Shown one piece after another: positions 1-6,655 of a stretch of DNA of 8,640 nucleotides. How positions within the stretch are numbered: position 1 is the first letter of the stretch; every line of letters starts with the position of its first letter. The stretch is from contig CAMXXM010000045.1 in NCBI GenBank assembly GCA_947253195.1, positions 1-8,640 of the forward strand, read 5' to 3'. The DNA is from an uncultured Porphyromonas sp. (GTDB taxonomy: Bacteria > Bacteroidota > Bacteroidia > Bacteroidales > Porphyromonadaceae). Made by a program: the position numbers and the translations under genes. The notes beneath the pieces are model-generated. The model saw only the letters and a list, made by a program, of their open reading frames with translations, was not told where the DNA came from and made no database searches.

Positions 1-11
1 CCCATAAGGTT

Positions 12-44
12 TCGTCGGCAGCGTCAGATGTGTATAAGAGACAG
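12..44 (+). other. Nextera (Tn5) sequencing adapter left in the assembly
   Basis: These 33 bases match the Illumina Nextera read-1 transposase adapter exactly: the 14-base synthetic part TCGTCGGCAGCGTC followed by the 19-base mosaic end AGATGTGTATAAGAGACAG. The orientation is that of adapter followed by insert, so native DNA begins at base 45. Bases 1-11 lie on the outer side of the adapter and should also be treated as non-native (index, chimera or other read-through). The artefact truncates the lipoprotein gene that enters from the right and by chance keeps its reading frame open, adding false residues to any automatic translation. Confidence 0.98.
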
Positions 45-1531
45 GTCTTGTCGAGTCGGTGGCCATAGATGTCGACAATCTCGGCGCTGTCGACATGGAG
101 CTCGTACTGACCGCCATAGCTTAGGCGGGCGCTGATCAGTCCTGAGGTGACGCTTCCGTCAAAGAATGTGATGGTATCGATCCGTATCGGCTGGAGGATC
201 GAGTCCTTGGCGTCGTAGAGGGCGAAGGCGCGGAGCATTGATGTGTCGATCGGGAGGGTCGAGGCGAATAGGATCGAGTCGGAGATGCCGCCCTTGCCCT
301 TGTGCTCAATCTTGATGGAGAAGGGACTCTCGGCAGTCGGAGCGATGGCTGTGGAGTCGCTCTCGGCAGTCTTCCGCTTTTTCTCCTCCTTATCGATCTT
401 GGGCACCTTATAGGCGATGCGCAGGGTGTCGCTCTTGTAGGCGGGGAGGCCGAGACTGTCAACGGAGAGGTAGGTGAGCGCAAAGGTACTGTGGGCACTC
501 CATGTGGTGTCGGTGAAGAAGAAGCTGACAATGCCATCCTTACTCTTGTCCATGACGTAAGGGGGCTTCATCGTGTCGGTCGGCAGCGCGAGGGAGTCAA
601 CCCGGGCGAGCCTGATGGTGCTGTCAGGGAGCGCGTTGAAGGTGAGCCTGAGCTGGTAGGGGGCGGGGCGCTCTCGCTTCTTTAGGAAGCGCTTCGGGTC
701 GCTCGGTTCGTAGTAGAGCAGGACAAGATCATCGGGGTAGTAGTGGGTGAAGGGGACCTGCTTGATGGTGTCTATGGTGAGCGAGTCGACCCATAGGGTG
801 TCGGGGCGAATGTCGGGCTTGCAAGTGGTGAGGACGGCACTATCGAGCCAAGCGACGCCCTCGGTCCCCACCATATCGTTGCGGTAGTTTCCGTCGCTCT
901 CCTTGAGGGCATAGACGTGATAGCGTCCCTCACGGACGTTGCGGATCACAAACTTCGCCTTGTCGGACGTGCGACTGGTGCGGAGGAACGTGGTGTCGTG
1001 GAAGGCACTCCTCGGGGCGGTGTCGGGATGGAGACCGACGAGGAGCCCCTGCATAGGCTCATGCGTACGTGCGTTAAGTACCGCCCCTGCGATCTCCATG
1101 GTGTCGATTCGATCCCCTGTGCTGAAGGCAAAGGAAAAGTTCTCCAGCGGATTGCCCTCGTTATTGTCGACAATCGCATCGGTGAAGTCGATCGTGTAGG
1201 TGGTGTTGGGCGTGAGGGTGTCCTTGAGGCTGACCACCACTTTTTTCCCATAAGAGATGATCTCCGGCTGCTGCAGCTGAGGCGGGGAGACGATGATCTT
1301 CTTGAGCGGGTCCTTGACGGTGACAAATTCGTCAAACCAGAGGGACACCTTTTGCGACGAGACATTGAGCTCTCGAGCCGCCGGATGACTCCGGACGAGC
1401 TTCGGGGGCTGGTCGTCATAGGGACCGCCATCCGGGGCCACCCTATTGGCGCATCCGTAGATTATGGCAATCATTCCGCCTATCAGGAGAGAGAGGTGGA
1501 GCCAGGGAGATCGACGTCTGTTCTTCATCAT
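45..1531 (-). CDS. Ig-like (Big_5/SbsA-type) domain lipoprotein, 3' end missing
   Basis: The frame is open from ATG at 1531 (or the adjacent ATG at 1528, Met-Met-Lys-Asn) to the adapter, giving 495 native codons with no stop; the C-terminus is lost. The N-terminus is a lipoprotein signal: a basic start (KNRRR), a hydrophobic stretch to about residue 24, and lipobox IYGC with Cys27 as the lipidated residue. Residues about 42-143 form an Ig-like beta-sandwich of the bacterial Big_5/SbsA type, opening with PPKLVRSHP and containing NTTYTIDF, DNNEGNPLENF and FSTGD, all typical of this Bacteroidetes family. Residues about 144-220 look like a carboxypeptidase-regulatory/CNA-B-like beta domain (inferred from pattern). 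Further on there is a Lys/Glu-rich linker (VPKIDKEEKKRK). The protein is probably anchored in the outer membrane or periplasm; its role is unknown. It starts 4 bp after the aroA stop, so it is probably co-transcribed with aroA. No transmembrane segment beyond the signal is seen. Confidence 0.86.
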
Positions 1532-1535
1532 AAGT

Positions 1536-2825
1536 TCAACGGGCTTGCCCGCAAATGTCGGTAAAAAAGTGGGGATAACTCCGTGCCGTCACGGCGACAT
1601 CATCCGGTACCATCACCTGCGTCCCCTCCAGTGCAGTTGCAAGGACGCCAAAGGCCATAACCAAGCGGTGATCCCCTCTATGATCGAGCGTCACACTATC
1701 GGGGGCTGTTTCACGTGGAACGCCCAAGTAGGTAACGCTGTCAGAAGATGGGGAAAGAAACGACTCTGTGGACCAGCCAAGATCATAGGCTATAGAGAGG
1801 GAAGCGCTGAGACGATCCGACTCCTTGTAGAATAGTGAGGATAGTCCCGTAAAAGTGGCAGGCACCTCTAAGCCAATCACTGTGGCAAAGAGAGCAGGAA
1901 AGAGATCAGGATTTTGAGACAGTTCAAAACTTAATGGCCGGTCTACCCCTATCGGTTCTTTACGTCGCGTCAGTCGCACAGAGTGATCAGTCGCGACGAC
2001 ATCCAGAAATGGTCCAAAAAAGTTAAGCACACGGACATCCGGATGGGATGAATTAGGATTCAGCTCCTTCAAAACCACCATTTGGATCTCCGGATGGAGG
2101 GCTTGCAACTCCAGCCAAAAGGCAGCGGAGGAGTAATCGGAAGGGAGGGTCAGATCATAAGAATCGAGAGCAGTCGAAACTGTTTTCCGAGAGGGCTCAA
2201 ACTTAATCCGATCCCCTTCCCAAGAGAGATCCACACCTATCTGACGAAGGGAGTCTATAGTCAGGGAGATATACCTTGAGCTGGGATCAAAATGCTGCCT
2301 CCGGATACTCACAGGGTAGTTTTGAGCTACCGCAAAATAGATTATCGCAGAGATAAATTGACTTGATTCCCACGCTTTTGCGTCTAATTCTGTTTCACGT
2401 GGAACTACTTGGCGTCGCGCATCGACAATCCATCGGTCGTCCGTACGATCAATCGTAACGCCACAACTCTGTAGATAGTCGAGGAGCGGACCCATAGGGC
2501 GACGGAGCAGCTGCGGATCGGTGAGGTGAAAGGTAGTCTGCCGACGCTCTACAGCAGCAAGCGCCAAGAGGAACCGAGCGACACTCGCAGAGGCTGTGAG
2601 CCGTATATCGGACTGACCGGAGAGAAGCGCCTGAAGACCATCGTAGATGGTGTAGAGGTCCTCCGGGGCATCGGTACCCAAGAGATCCCTATGGGGCATA
2701 TAATTGACTCCCCTACCCCGCCGAAGGAGGTAACAGGAGATCAATGAGCGAATACCTTCACTCTTCGACAGAGGGAGGTATACCTCAATGGATGAGGCAA
2801 AGGTCGATTTCGTGAGTACTTTCAT
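1536..2825 (-). CDS. aroA: 3-phosphoshikimate 1-carboxyvinyltransferase (EPSP synthase), divergent
   Basis: This enzyme joins phosphoenolpyruvate to shikimate-3-phosphate in the aromatic amino acid (chorismate) pathway, in the cytoplasm. The product is 429 aa, normal for the family. The ATG at 2825 is chosen because a TATCTTTG promoter element ends 5 nt before it; the frame extends 11 codons further upstream but would overrun that element. Visible active-site features are LPLSKSEGIR (K21, S22, R26), RRPM (108-111), SSQF (154-157), SDYSSAAFW (D230), NPDLFP (D307), YKESDR (K334-R338) and DHR (385-387). The usual NAGTAxR loop reads ASASVAR (78-84), lacking the standard Gly, and the C-terminal K(S/T)FP motif reads RSYP. 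Base composition is about 49% GC in a counted stretch, lower than its neighbours. Two parS-like sites are embedded in frame, each encoding VPRET (141-145 and 369-373). It probably heads a two-gene unit with the lipoprotein. The family call is firm; full activity is less certain. Confidence 0.9.
   Translation of the reverse strand: MKVLTKSTFASSIEVYLPLSKSEGIRSLISCYLLRRGRGVNYMPHRDLLGTDAPEDLYTIYDGLQALLSGQSDIRLTASASVARFLLALAAVERRQTTFHLTDPQLLRRPMGPLLDYLQSCGVTIDRTDDRWIVDARRQVVPRETELDAKAWESSQFISAIIYFAVAQNYPVSIRRQHFDPSSRYISLTIDSLRQIGVDLSWEGDRIKFEPSRKTVSTALDSYDLTLPSDYSSAAFWLELQALHPEIQMVVLKELNPNSSHPDVRVLNFFGPFLDVVATDHSVRLTRRKEPIGVDRPLSFELSQNPDLFPALFATVIGLEVPATFTGLSSLFYKESDRLSASLSIAYDLGWSTESFLSPSSDSVTYLGVPRETAPDSVTLDHRGDHRLVMAFGVLATALEGTQVMVPDDVAVTARSYPHFFTDICGQAR
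1707..1722 (-). other. parS-like ParB-binding site inside aroA (3' part)
   Basis: Read on the minus strand the site is CGTTCCACGTGAAACA, matching the known Bacillus-type parS sequence TGTTCCACGTGAAACA at 15 of 16 positions (only the first base differs). It encodes V369-P-R-E-T373 of AroA. The same 16-mer occurs at 6633-6648, and 15 of its 16 bases recur at 2391-2406. ParB/Spo0J-family proteins load on such sites to organise chromosome segregation. ParB binding here is inferred, not shown. Confidence 0.85.
2391..2406 (-). other. parS-like ParB-binding site inside aroA (middle)
   Basis: Read on the minus strand the site is AGTTCCACGTGAAACA, again 15 of 16 matches to the Bacillus-type parS, with only the first base different. 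It encodes V141-P-R-E-T145 of AroA, using the same five codons (GTT CCA CGT GAA ACA) in the same frame as the site at 1707-1722, 684 bp away. Identical codons at two unrelated positions of one protein argue for selection on the DNA. Confidence 0.85.
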
Positions 2826-2830
2826 AGTCA

Positions 2831-2838
2831 CAAAGATA
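2831..2838 (-). promoter_or_regulatory. Bacteroidetes -7 promoter element for aroA
   Basis: TATCTTTG on the minus strand fits the Bacteroidetes consensus TAnnTTTG. It ends 5 nt before the chosen aroA ATG at 2825, so transcription would begin at or very near the start codon. No -33 TTTG/TTG element is evident at the usual distance. The same octamer sits at almost the same spacing before dtd and mnmG, which strengthens the call. It lies downstream of the deoC terminator, so aroA would have its own promoter. Confidence 0.7.
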
Positions 2839-2946
2839 GCAGAAAGTCCCGTTCTCACCCCGATTAGAAGCGACTTTTCTCACATTGGATAAGGTATACG
2901 GCCATACGTGAAAACGGATAAACTAGACCGAAAGTAGCGTATGAGG

Positions 2947-2994
2947 AAAAAAGAAAAGGTTCACAAAGCTGACGAAGCGGAGCTTTGCGAACCT
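2947..2994 (-). terminator. Intrinsic terminator after deoC
   Basis: On the minus strand a 14-bp stem AGGTTCGCAAAGCT / AGCTTTGTGAACCT (one G-T wobble) closes a 10-nt loop and is followed directly by a T-rich tract TTTCTTTTTT. Arms are at 2981-2994 and 2957-2970. It begins 19 bp after the deoC stop codon. It should end the transcript carrying dtd, the MazG-like gene and deoC, and separate it from aroA. The rest of the 188-bp gap shows only the aroA promoter element. Confidence 0.92.
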
Positions 2995-3013
2995 GTAGAT
3001 TTCTGACTTTAGA

Positions 3014-3913
3014 TCAGAGGAGATGCTTAAGCGTGTCAGCCTCTAAGGAGGTGGCGCCAAAGCGGAAGAGTTCGGGGGTCAGCCACTCGTCACCAAGAAC
3101 CTCCTTGAGGATACAGAGGTACCTGAGTGCTTCCTCGGTCGTACGCACGCCACCGGCTGCCTTTATCCCTCTCTTGAGGCCGAACTGATCGTAGTACTGC
3201 TTGACGATAGAGGCCATGATGTATATCGCCTCGGGCGTGGCACCGGGGTACCCCTTGCCGGTAGATGTCTTGATGAAATCAGCATCACAGAAAAGGGCGA
3301 GGATGGATGCCTTAACGATATTCTCGGGCGTCTGGAGGGCTCCGGTCTCGAGGATCACCTTAAGGATCACATCCTTCGCGGCCTGTCTCTGCTCCTGAAG
3401 CTGGTCACAGACGGTTTCGTAGTCACCGGCAAGAAAGGGGCCCACAGGGAGTACTACGTCGATCTCCTCCGCCCCGTCGTGGATAGCCAGGGCGATCTCA
3501 GCCACCTTGATCTCGGGGAAGGTCTGAGACGAGGGGAAGCCACCAGCCACGCAGGTGATGTGGCACTGCTCGACGGAGAGGTTCTCCTTGATCACCTGCG
3601 CGAAGTTGGGGTAGACGCAGATACTCGCCACCGGGGTAATGTCAGGGTGGTCGTCATCCAGCTTATTGACCTGCTGAGTCAGCTTATAGATCTTATCCTC
3701 GCTGTCCTCAGAGGTGAGCGAGGTGAGGTCGATCATACTGTGGATAAGGTTGATATTATCTCTGGTATCAAGCTCCTTATAGTGCTTGTCGACACACTCC
3801 TGCACCTTAGCCGTGACCTCCTCCATGCTGAGGTCAAAGGTAAACTTCCCGAAGGCCTCACTGTACTTGTCCTGCGAGGGGAAGAAGTCGTTGTCGTGGT
3901 GATTATGACTCAT
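3014..3913 (-). CDS. deoC: Deoxyribose-phosphate aldolase
   Basis: This class I aldolase cleaves 2-deoxyribose-5-phosphate to glyceraldehyde-3-phosphate and acetaldehyde in deoxynucleoside catabolism, in the cytoplasm. The 299-aa product is longer than the roughly 220-260 aa of many DeoC proteins, mainly through an N-terminal extension (His-rich start MSHNHHDND and an acidic helix region). Family features visible: ICVYPNF (98-104), EIDVVLPVG (D152, matching E. coli D102), VILKVILETGAL (182-193), FIKTSTGKGYPGATPEA with the Schiff-base lysine K215, and GIKAAGGVRT with the second active-site lysine K251. The ATG at 3913 overlaps the end of the MazG-like gene by 11 bp, so translation is probably coupled. 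It is the last gene before the terminator at 2947-2994. No defect is seen. Confidence 0.95.
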   Translation of the reverse strand: MSHNHHDNDFFPSQDKYSEAFGKFTFDLSMEEVTAKVQECVDKHYKELDTRDNINLIHSMIDLTSLTSEDSEDKIYKLTQQVNKLDDDHPDITPVASICVYPNFAQVIKENLSVEQCHITCVAGGFPSSQTFPEIKVAEIALAIHDGAEEIDVVLPVGPFLAGDYETVCDQLQEQRQAAKDVILKVILETGALQTPENIVKASILALFCDADFIKTSTGKGYPGATPEAIYIMASIVKQYYDQFGLKRGIKAAGGVRTTEEALRYLCILKEVLGDEWLTPELFRFGATSLEADTLKHLL

Positions 3914-4265
3914 GGTTGTATAATTTGGGATTGGATAAATGTCTGAATTTGTCTCGAGCTGTCTTCTTAGCTATATTCCTCTCAAAGGCCTCCGTTAGAT
4001 CACAATCGGTCTGGTTGGCAATGCAGGCGAGGACCCAGAGGACATCAGCGAGTTCGTCTGCTAGATGCTCCTTGGAGAGATCGTCCGTGGACTTCGCGCT
4101 CTGATCCCCATAGGTTCGAGCCATTACGCGCGCCACCTCGCCCACCTCCTCCGTGAGCTGCGCCATATTGGTAAGAGGCGAAAAGTACCGGACCCCGTAG
4201 TCGTGGATCCACAGGTCGACTATGGTCTGGACCTCTCTAAGTGTCAGGCTGGATGTGTCGGTCAT
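3903..4265 (-). CDS. MazG-like nucleotide pyrophosphohydrolase
   Basis: This small all-alpha protein (120 aa) is of the MazG/nucleotide pyrophosphohydrolase type, which hydrolyses NTPs or dNTPs to the monophosphate and pyrophosphate, often to remove non-canonical nucleotides. The metal-binding pattern is present: QLTEEVGEV with E39, E40 and E43, then ADELADVLW with E71 and D74, giving the EExxE...ExxD signature of a single-domain, probably oligomeric, enzyme. The start is taken at 4265, where ATG overlaps the dtd TGA as ATGA, the usual arrangement for translational coupling; a second in-frame ATG at 4286 would add only MHRLAKQ. Its stop overlaps deoC by 11 bp. The substrate cannot be told from sequence. 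Placement between dtd and deoC suits a house-cleaning role (inference). Confidence 0.88.
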   Translation of the reverse strand: MTDTSSLTLREVQTIVDLWIHDYGVRYFSPLTNMAQLTEEVGEVARVMARTYGDQSAKSTDDLSKEHLADELADVLWVLACIANQTDCDLTEAFERNIAKKTARDKFRHLSNPKLYNHES

Positions 4266-4711
4266 CTGTTTCGCGAGTCTATGCAAATGGTCACAGGGCC
4301 ATCATTGAGCAGCCGGACCTTCATATCGGCCCCGAAGATCCCTTTCTTCACCTCTGACCCGAGTTCTGCAGAAAGAGCCTGCGCCATAAGGTCGTAGAAT
4401 GGCTCTGCCTTGGGTCCCTTCGCTGCATGGATGTAGGAGGGTCTATTACCCTTCTTCGTCGAAGCCAAGAGGGTAAATTGGCTGACTAGCAGGATCTCCC
4501 CGCCAACGGACTTGATGTCCATATTCATCACCCCCTCCTCGTCATCAAAGATGCGCAGGGCAATGATCTTGCGGACTAAGTAGTCCATATCCTCGGCGGT
4601 GTCGCCAACCTCCACTCCCTGTAAAACCAGCATCCCGGAACCGATCGACGAGATCACTGACCCATCGACCGTCACGGACGCCTCGCTCACACGCTGAATA
4701 ACTGCTCTCAT
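4262..4711 (-). CDS. dtd: D-aminoacyl-tRNA deacylase
   Basis: Dtd hydrolyses D-aminoacyl-tRNA, and also glycyl-tRNA(Ala), to keep mischarged tRNA out of translation. It is a cytoplasmic homodimer. The 149-aa product is close to the 145 aa of the E. coli protein. It starts with the typical MRAVIQRVSEASVTVDG and carries the active-site motif SQFTL (77-81) and the cross-subunit Gly-cisPro motif NDGPVT (GP at 138-139), the two hallmarks of the family. NRPSYIHAAKGP (89-100) is also typical. The ATG at 4711 lies 4 nt downstream of a TATCTTTG promoter element, so the gene can be transcribed on its own as well as from upstream. It overlaps the MazG-like gene by 4 bp. Confidence 0.96.
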   Translation of the reverse strand: MRAVIQRVSEASVTVDGSVISSIGSGMLVLQGVEVGDTAEDMDYLVRKIIALRIFDDEEGVMNMDIKSVGGEILLVSQFTLLASTKKGNRPSYIHAAKGPKAEPFYDLMAQALSAELGSEVKKGIFGADMKVRLLNDGPVTICIDSRNR

Positions 4712-4715
4712 AGAC

Positions 4716-4723
4716 CAAAGATA
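4716..4723 (-). promoter_or_regulatory. Bacteroidetes -7 promoter element for dtd
   Basis: TATCTTTG on the minus strand matches TAnnTTTG and ends 4 nt before the dtd ATG at 4711. It lies in the 89-bp gap between uvrC and dtd, marking a likely internal promoter for dtd, the MazG-like gene and deoC. No -33 motif is evident. The gap holds no convincing terminator, so read-through from uvrC is also possible. Confidence 0.68.
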
Positions 4724-4800
4724 CCACTTTAGGAGAAATAAGAGGTCGGGACGGAGGAGAAACCAAAAAGCAGTGTGGCCTCAGGCGTGCTGAGAGGGCG

Positions 4801-6630
4801 TCAGGCCTCGCTGTCGGGGTGAAAGTAGTCCCAGACGAGGCGCGCCTTGGCGGGACCAATAGCCTCTGTCAATTCGTCCAATGAGACAGACTCACGGATC
4901 CGCTTCACCGACTTAAAGGTGCGGATCAGCTTCTTCTGAGTGGCGGGGCCGATACCGGCAATGGCGTCAAGCTCAGAGGAGATCGACTTCTTAGCATGGA
5001 CATTTCGGTGGAAGGTGATCGCGAAGCGGTGCACCTCATTCTGGATCCTCTCCAGGAGGTGAAAGACCTGCCCCCGCTGCATAATACCGATCACCTGAGG
5101 CGGATCTCCATAGAGCACCTCACTGGTTCGGTGGCGGTCGTCCTTGGCGAGACCTAGGATCGGTATCTCGACACCCACTTCGTCGAGCGCCTTTCGCACC
5201 ACGCCCATTTGTCCCTTGCCACCATCGGTGATGATGAGGTCAGGGAGCTCTTCCCCCTCGTCTCGCAGACGGCTGTAGCGACGCACCACCACCTCGTACA
5301 TGGAGGCGTAGTCGTCCGATCCCTCGACCGTCTTGATGTGAAAGAGCCGGTAGTCCTTCTTGGAAGGGACACCGCCCTTAAAGACGACACAGGCGGCCAC
5401 CGGCTCCGCTCCTTGTATATTGGAGTTATCGAAGCACTCCACGTGCCACGGGAGCTTAGGCAGACCGACCGAGCTCTGCAGGTCACGCAGGATCTGCATA
5501 TTGTGCTGGGCGGGGTTGAGCTTCTCCGCCTGCAGATCCTTATCCTTGATGAATTGATCCACATTGTGCTGGCTCAGGTCGAGGATATGCTTTCGGTCGC
5601 CCCTCTGAGGGATCGTGACGCGATAGGCAGAGAGATCGAGGTACTCCGGCATGACGGGGAGGATGAGCTCGCGAGTGCCCTCAAGTGGCAGCGTATCAAG
5701 CAGGTCCTTCAGGACAGAGGCAAAGAGCTCCTCCTCGTCCTCCTCGATCCCCCGCCGATACTCCATAGTTCTCCCCGAGATGATCCGCCCGTCCCTCGTC
5801 AGCAGGTAGTTGACGAAGAAGGAGCGACGTGAGGAGCCATAGGTGACCACCAGCGCATCTCCGATGACGTTGCTCATGATGGTACTCTTCCCCTGATAGT
5901 TCTCCAGCGTGTAGAGCATATTTTGCATCTGCAGGGCGGTCTCAAAGTCCAGCTCCTCACTGGCCCTTGCCATCACCTCCTTGATGTCCCGCTTCACCTC
6001 CGTGATATGTCCTCGCAGGATCTCCTTAGCCGCCCGGACATCCCTGTCATAGTCCTCCTCCGTCTGCAGGCCTTCGCAAGGCCCCTTGCAGCAGCCGATG
6101 TGGTACTTCAGGCAGACCCGAAACTTTCCCCGCTCGATATTCTCTGGAGAGAGGTTAAAAGAACAGGTGCGAAACTTGTAGAGCCGGCGGAAGAGCTGGA
6201 TCAGCTGATAGGCCATCGACTTGTTGGGATAGGGCCCATAGTACTCCGTGCTGCCGCCTGGCTGAGGCTTGTGCGTGGTCCCAAAGCGCGGAAAGCGCTC
6301 CCTCGTGACGTAGATGTAGGGGTAAAAATTACCATGCTTGAGCATGATGTTGTAGGGCGGCTGATGCGTCTTGATGAGGTTATTCTCAAGCAAGAGCGCA
6401 TCGGTCTCCGTCCGGACCACGATATACTCCACAGTCTCAAAGACGCGGAGCATAGCCCGAGCGTTGGGTCGATCCGACTCACGCTGGAAGTACTGCCCCA
6501 CCCGCTTGCGGAGATTTTTTGCCTTACCGACGTAGAGCACCTTATCCTCCTTATCGCGGTAGATGTAGACTCCGGGCAACTCGGGGATCACGGATAGGCT
6601 GTTGCGTATGTCTTTCTTGGCTATCAGCAT
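4801..6630 (-). CDS. uvrC: UvrABC system protein C (excision nuclease subunit)
   Basis: UvrC makes both incisions around DNA lesions marked by UvrA-UvrB in nucleotide excision repair. The 609-aa length equals the family norm (E. coli 610). Domains in order: GIY-YIG nuclease at about 17-97 (LPGVYIYRD, then VLYVGKAKNLRKRV with Y33, K36 and R43, and E82), which makes the 3' incision; a cysteine cluster C156, C173, C181, C185 whose last three spacings match the Fe-S cysteines reported for E. coli UvrC; a UVR motif at about 212-246 that contacts UvrB; an RNase H-like nuclease at about 393-545 (ECFDNSNIQG with D401, DDY at 439-441, TDGGKGQ with D469, HRFAITFHR) for the 5' incision; and a C-terminal helix-hairpin-helix region at about 551-604 (LDAIAGIGPATQKKL). 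All key residues are present. It follows mnmG after 25 bp, a gap almost filled by a parS-like site, and is probably co-transcribed with mnmG. Confidence 0.97.
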   Translation of the reverse strand: MLIAKKDIRNSLSVIPELPGVYIYRDKEDKVLYVGKAKNLRKRVGQYFQRESDRPNARAMLRVFETVEYIVVRTETDALLLENNLIKTHQPPYNIMLKHGNFYPYIYVTRERFPRFGTTHKPQPGGSTEYYGPYPNKSMAYQLIQLFRRLYKFRTCSFNLSPENIERGKFRVCLKYHIGCCKGPCEGLQTEEDYDRDVRAAKEILRGHITEVKRDIKEVMARASEELDFETALQMQNMLYTLENYQGKSTIMSNVIGDALVVTYGSSRRSFFVNYLLTRDGRIISGRTMEYRRGIEEDEEELFASVLKDLLDTLPLEGTRELILPVMPEYLDLSAYRVTIPQRGDRKHILDLSQHNVDQFIKDKDLQAEKLNPAQHNMQILRDLQSSVGLPKLPWHVECFDNSNIQGAEPVAACVVFKGGVPSKKDYRLFHIKTVEGSDDYASMYEVVVRRYSRLRDEGEELPDLIITDGGKGQMGVVRKALDEVGVEIPILGLAKDDRHRTSEVLYGDPPQVIGIMQRGQVFHLLERIQNEVHRFAITFHRNVHAKKSISSELDAIAGIGPATQKKLIRTFKSVKRIRESVSLDELTEAIGPAKARLVWDYFHPDSEA

Positions 6631-6632
6631 AG

Positions 6633-6648
6633 CGTTCCACGTGAAACA
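6633..6648 (+). other. parS-like ParB-binding site between mnmG and uvrC
   Basis: CGTTCCACGTGAAACA on the plus strand matches the Bacillus-type parS at 15 of 16 positions. It occupies most of the 25-bp gap, 2 bp upstream of the uvrC ATG and 7 bp after the mnmG stop. It is the only one of the three sites outside coding sequence, and is identical in all 16 bases to the one at 1707-1722. Bound ParB here would sit over the uvrC translation start region, so an effect on uvrC expression is possible (inference). Confidence 0.87.
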
Positions 6649-6655
6649 GAAAGGG

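Noticed and set aside
136..1564. Complete open frames on both strands at 136-537, 302-685, 917-1564 and 946-1431
   Set aside because: The minus-strand lipoprotein frame runs through the whole region, with a signal peptide and Ig-like motifs. The others are Ser/Arg/Pro-rich or featureless shadows.
2826..2858. Longer aroA start at 2858
   Set aside because: The extra 11 codons run through the TATCTTTG promoter element and have no family similarity.
2901..2917. ACGTGAAAA upstream of aroA, resembling half of parS
   Set aside because: Only the right half resembles parS; the left half (GGCCAT) does not match.
4712..4800. Possible terminator between uvrC and dtd (a CTCAG/CTGAG stem, then TTTTT)
   Set aside because: The stem is only about 5-6 bp and the T-run lies about 8 nt away, so it does not make a convincing intrinsic terminator.
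5437..5452. Another CACGTG core (ctccacgtgccacggg) inside uvrC
   Set aside because: Outside the 6-bp core and one flanking base it does not match parS, and it encodes the conserved WHVE segment, so it is coincidental.
5209..6597. Plus-strand open frames antisense to uvrC (5209-5832 and 5923-6597)
   Set aside because: They are shadows of uvrC, with no recognisable domain and no promoter or spacing that suggests expression.
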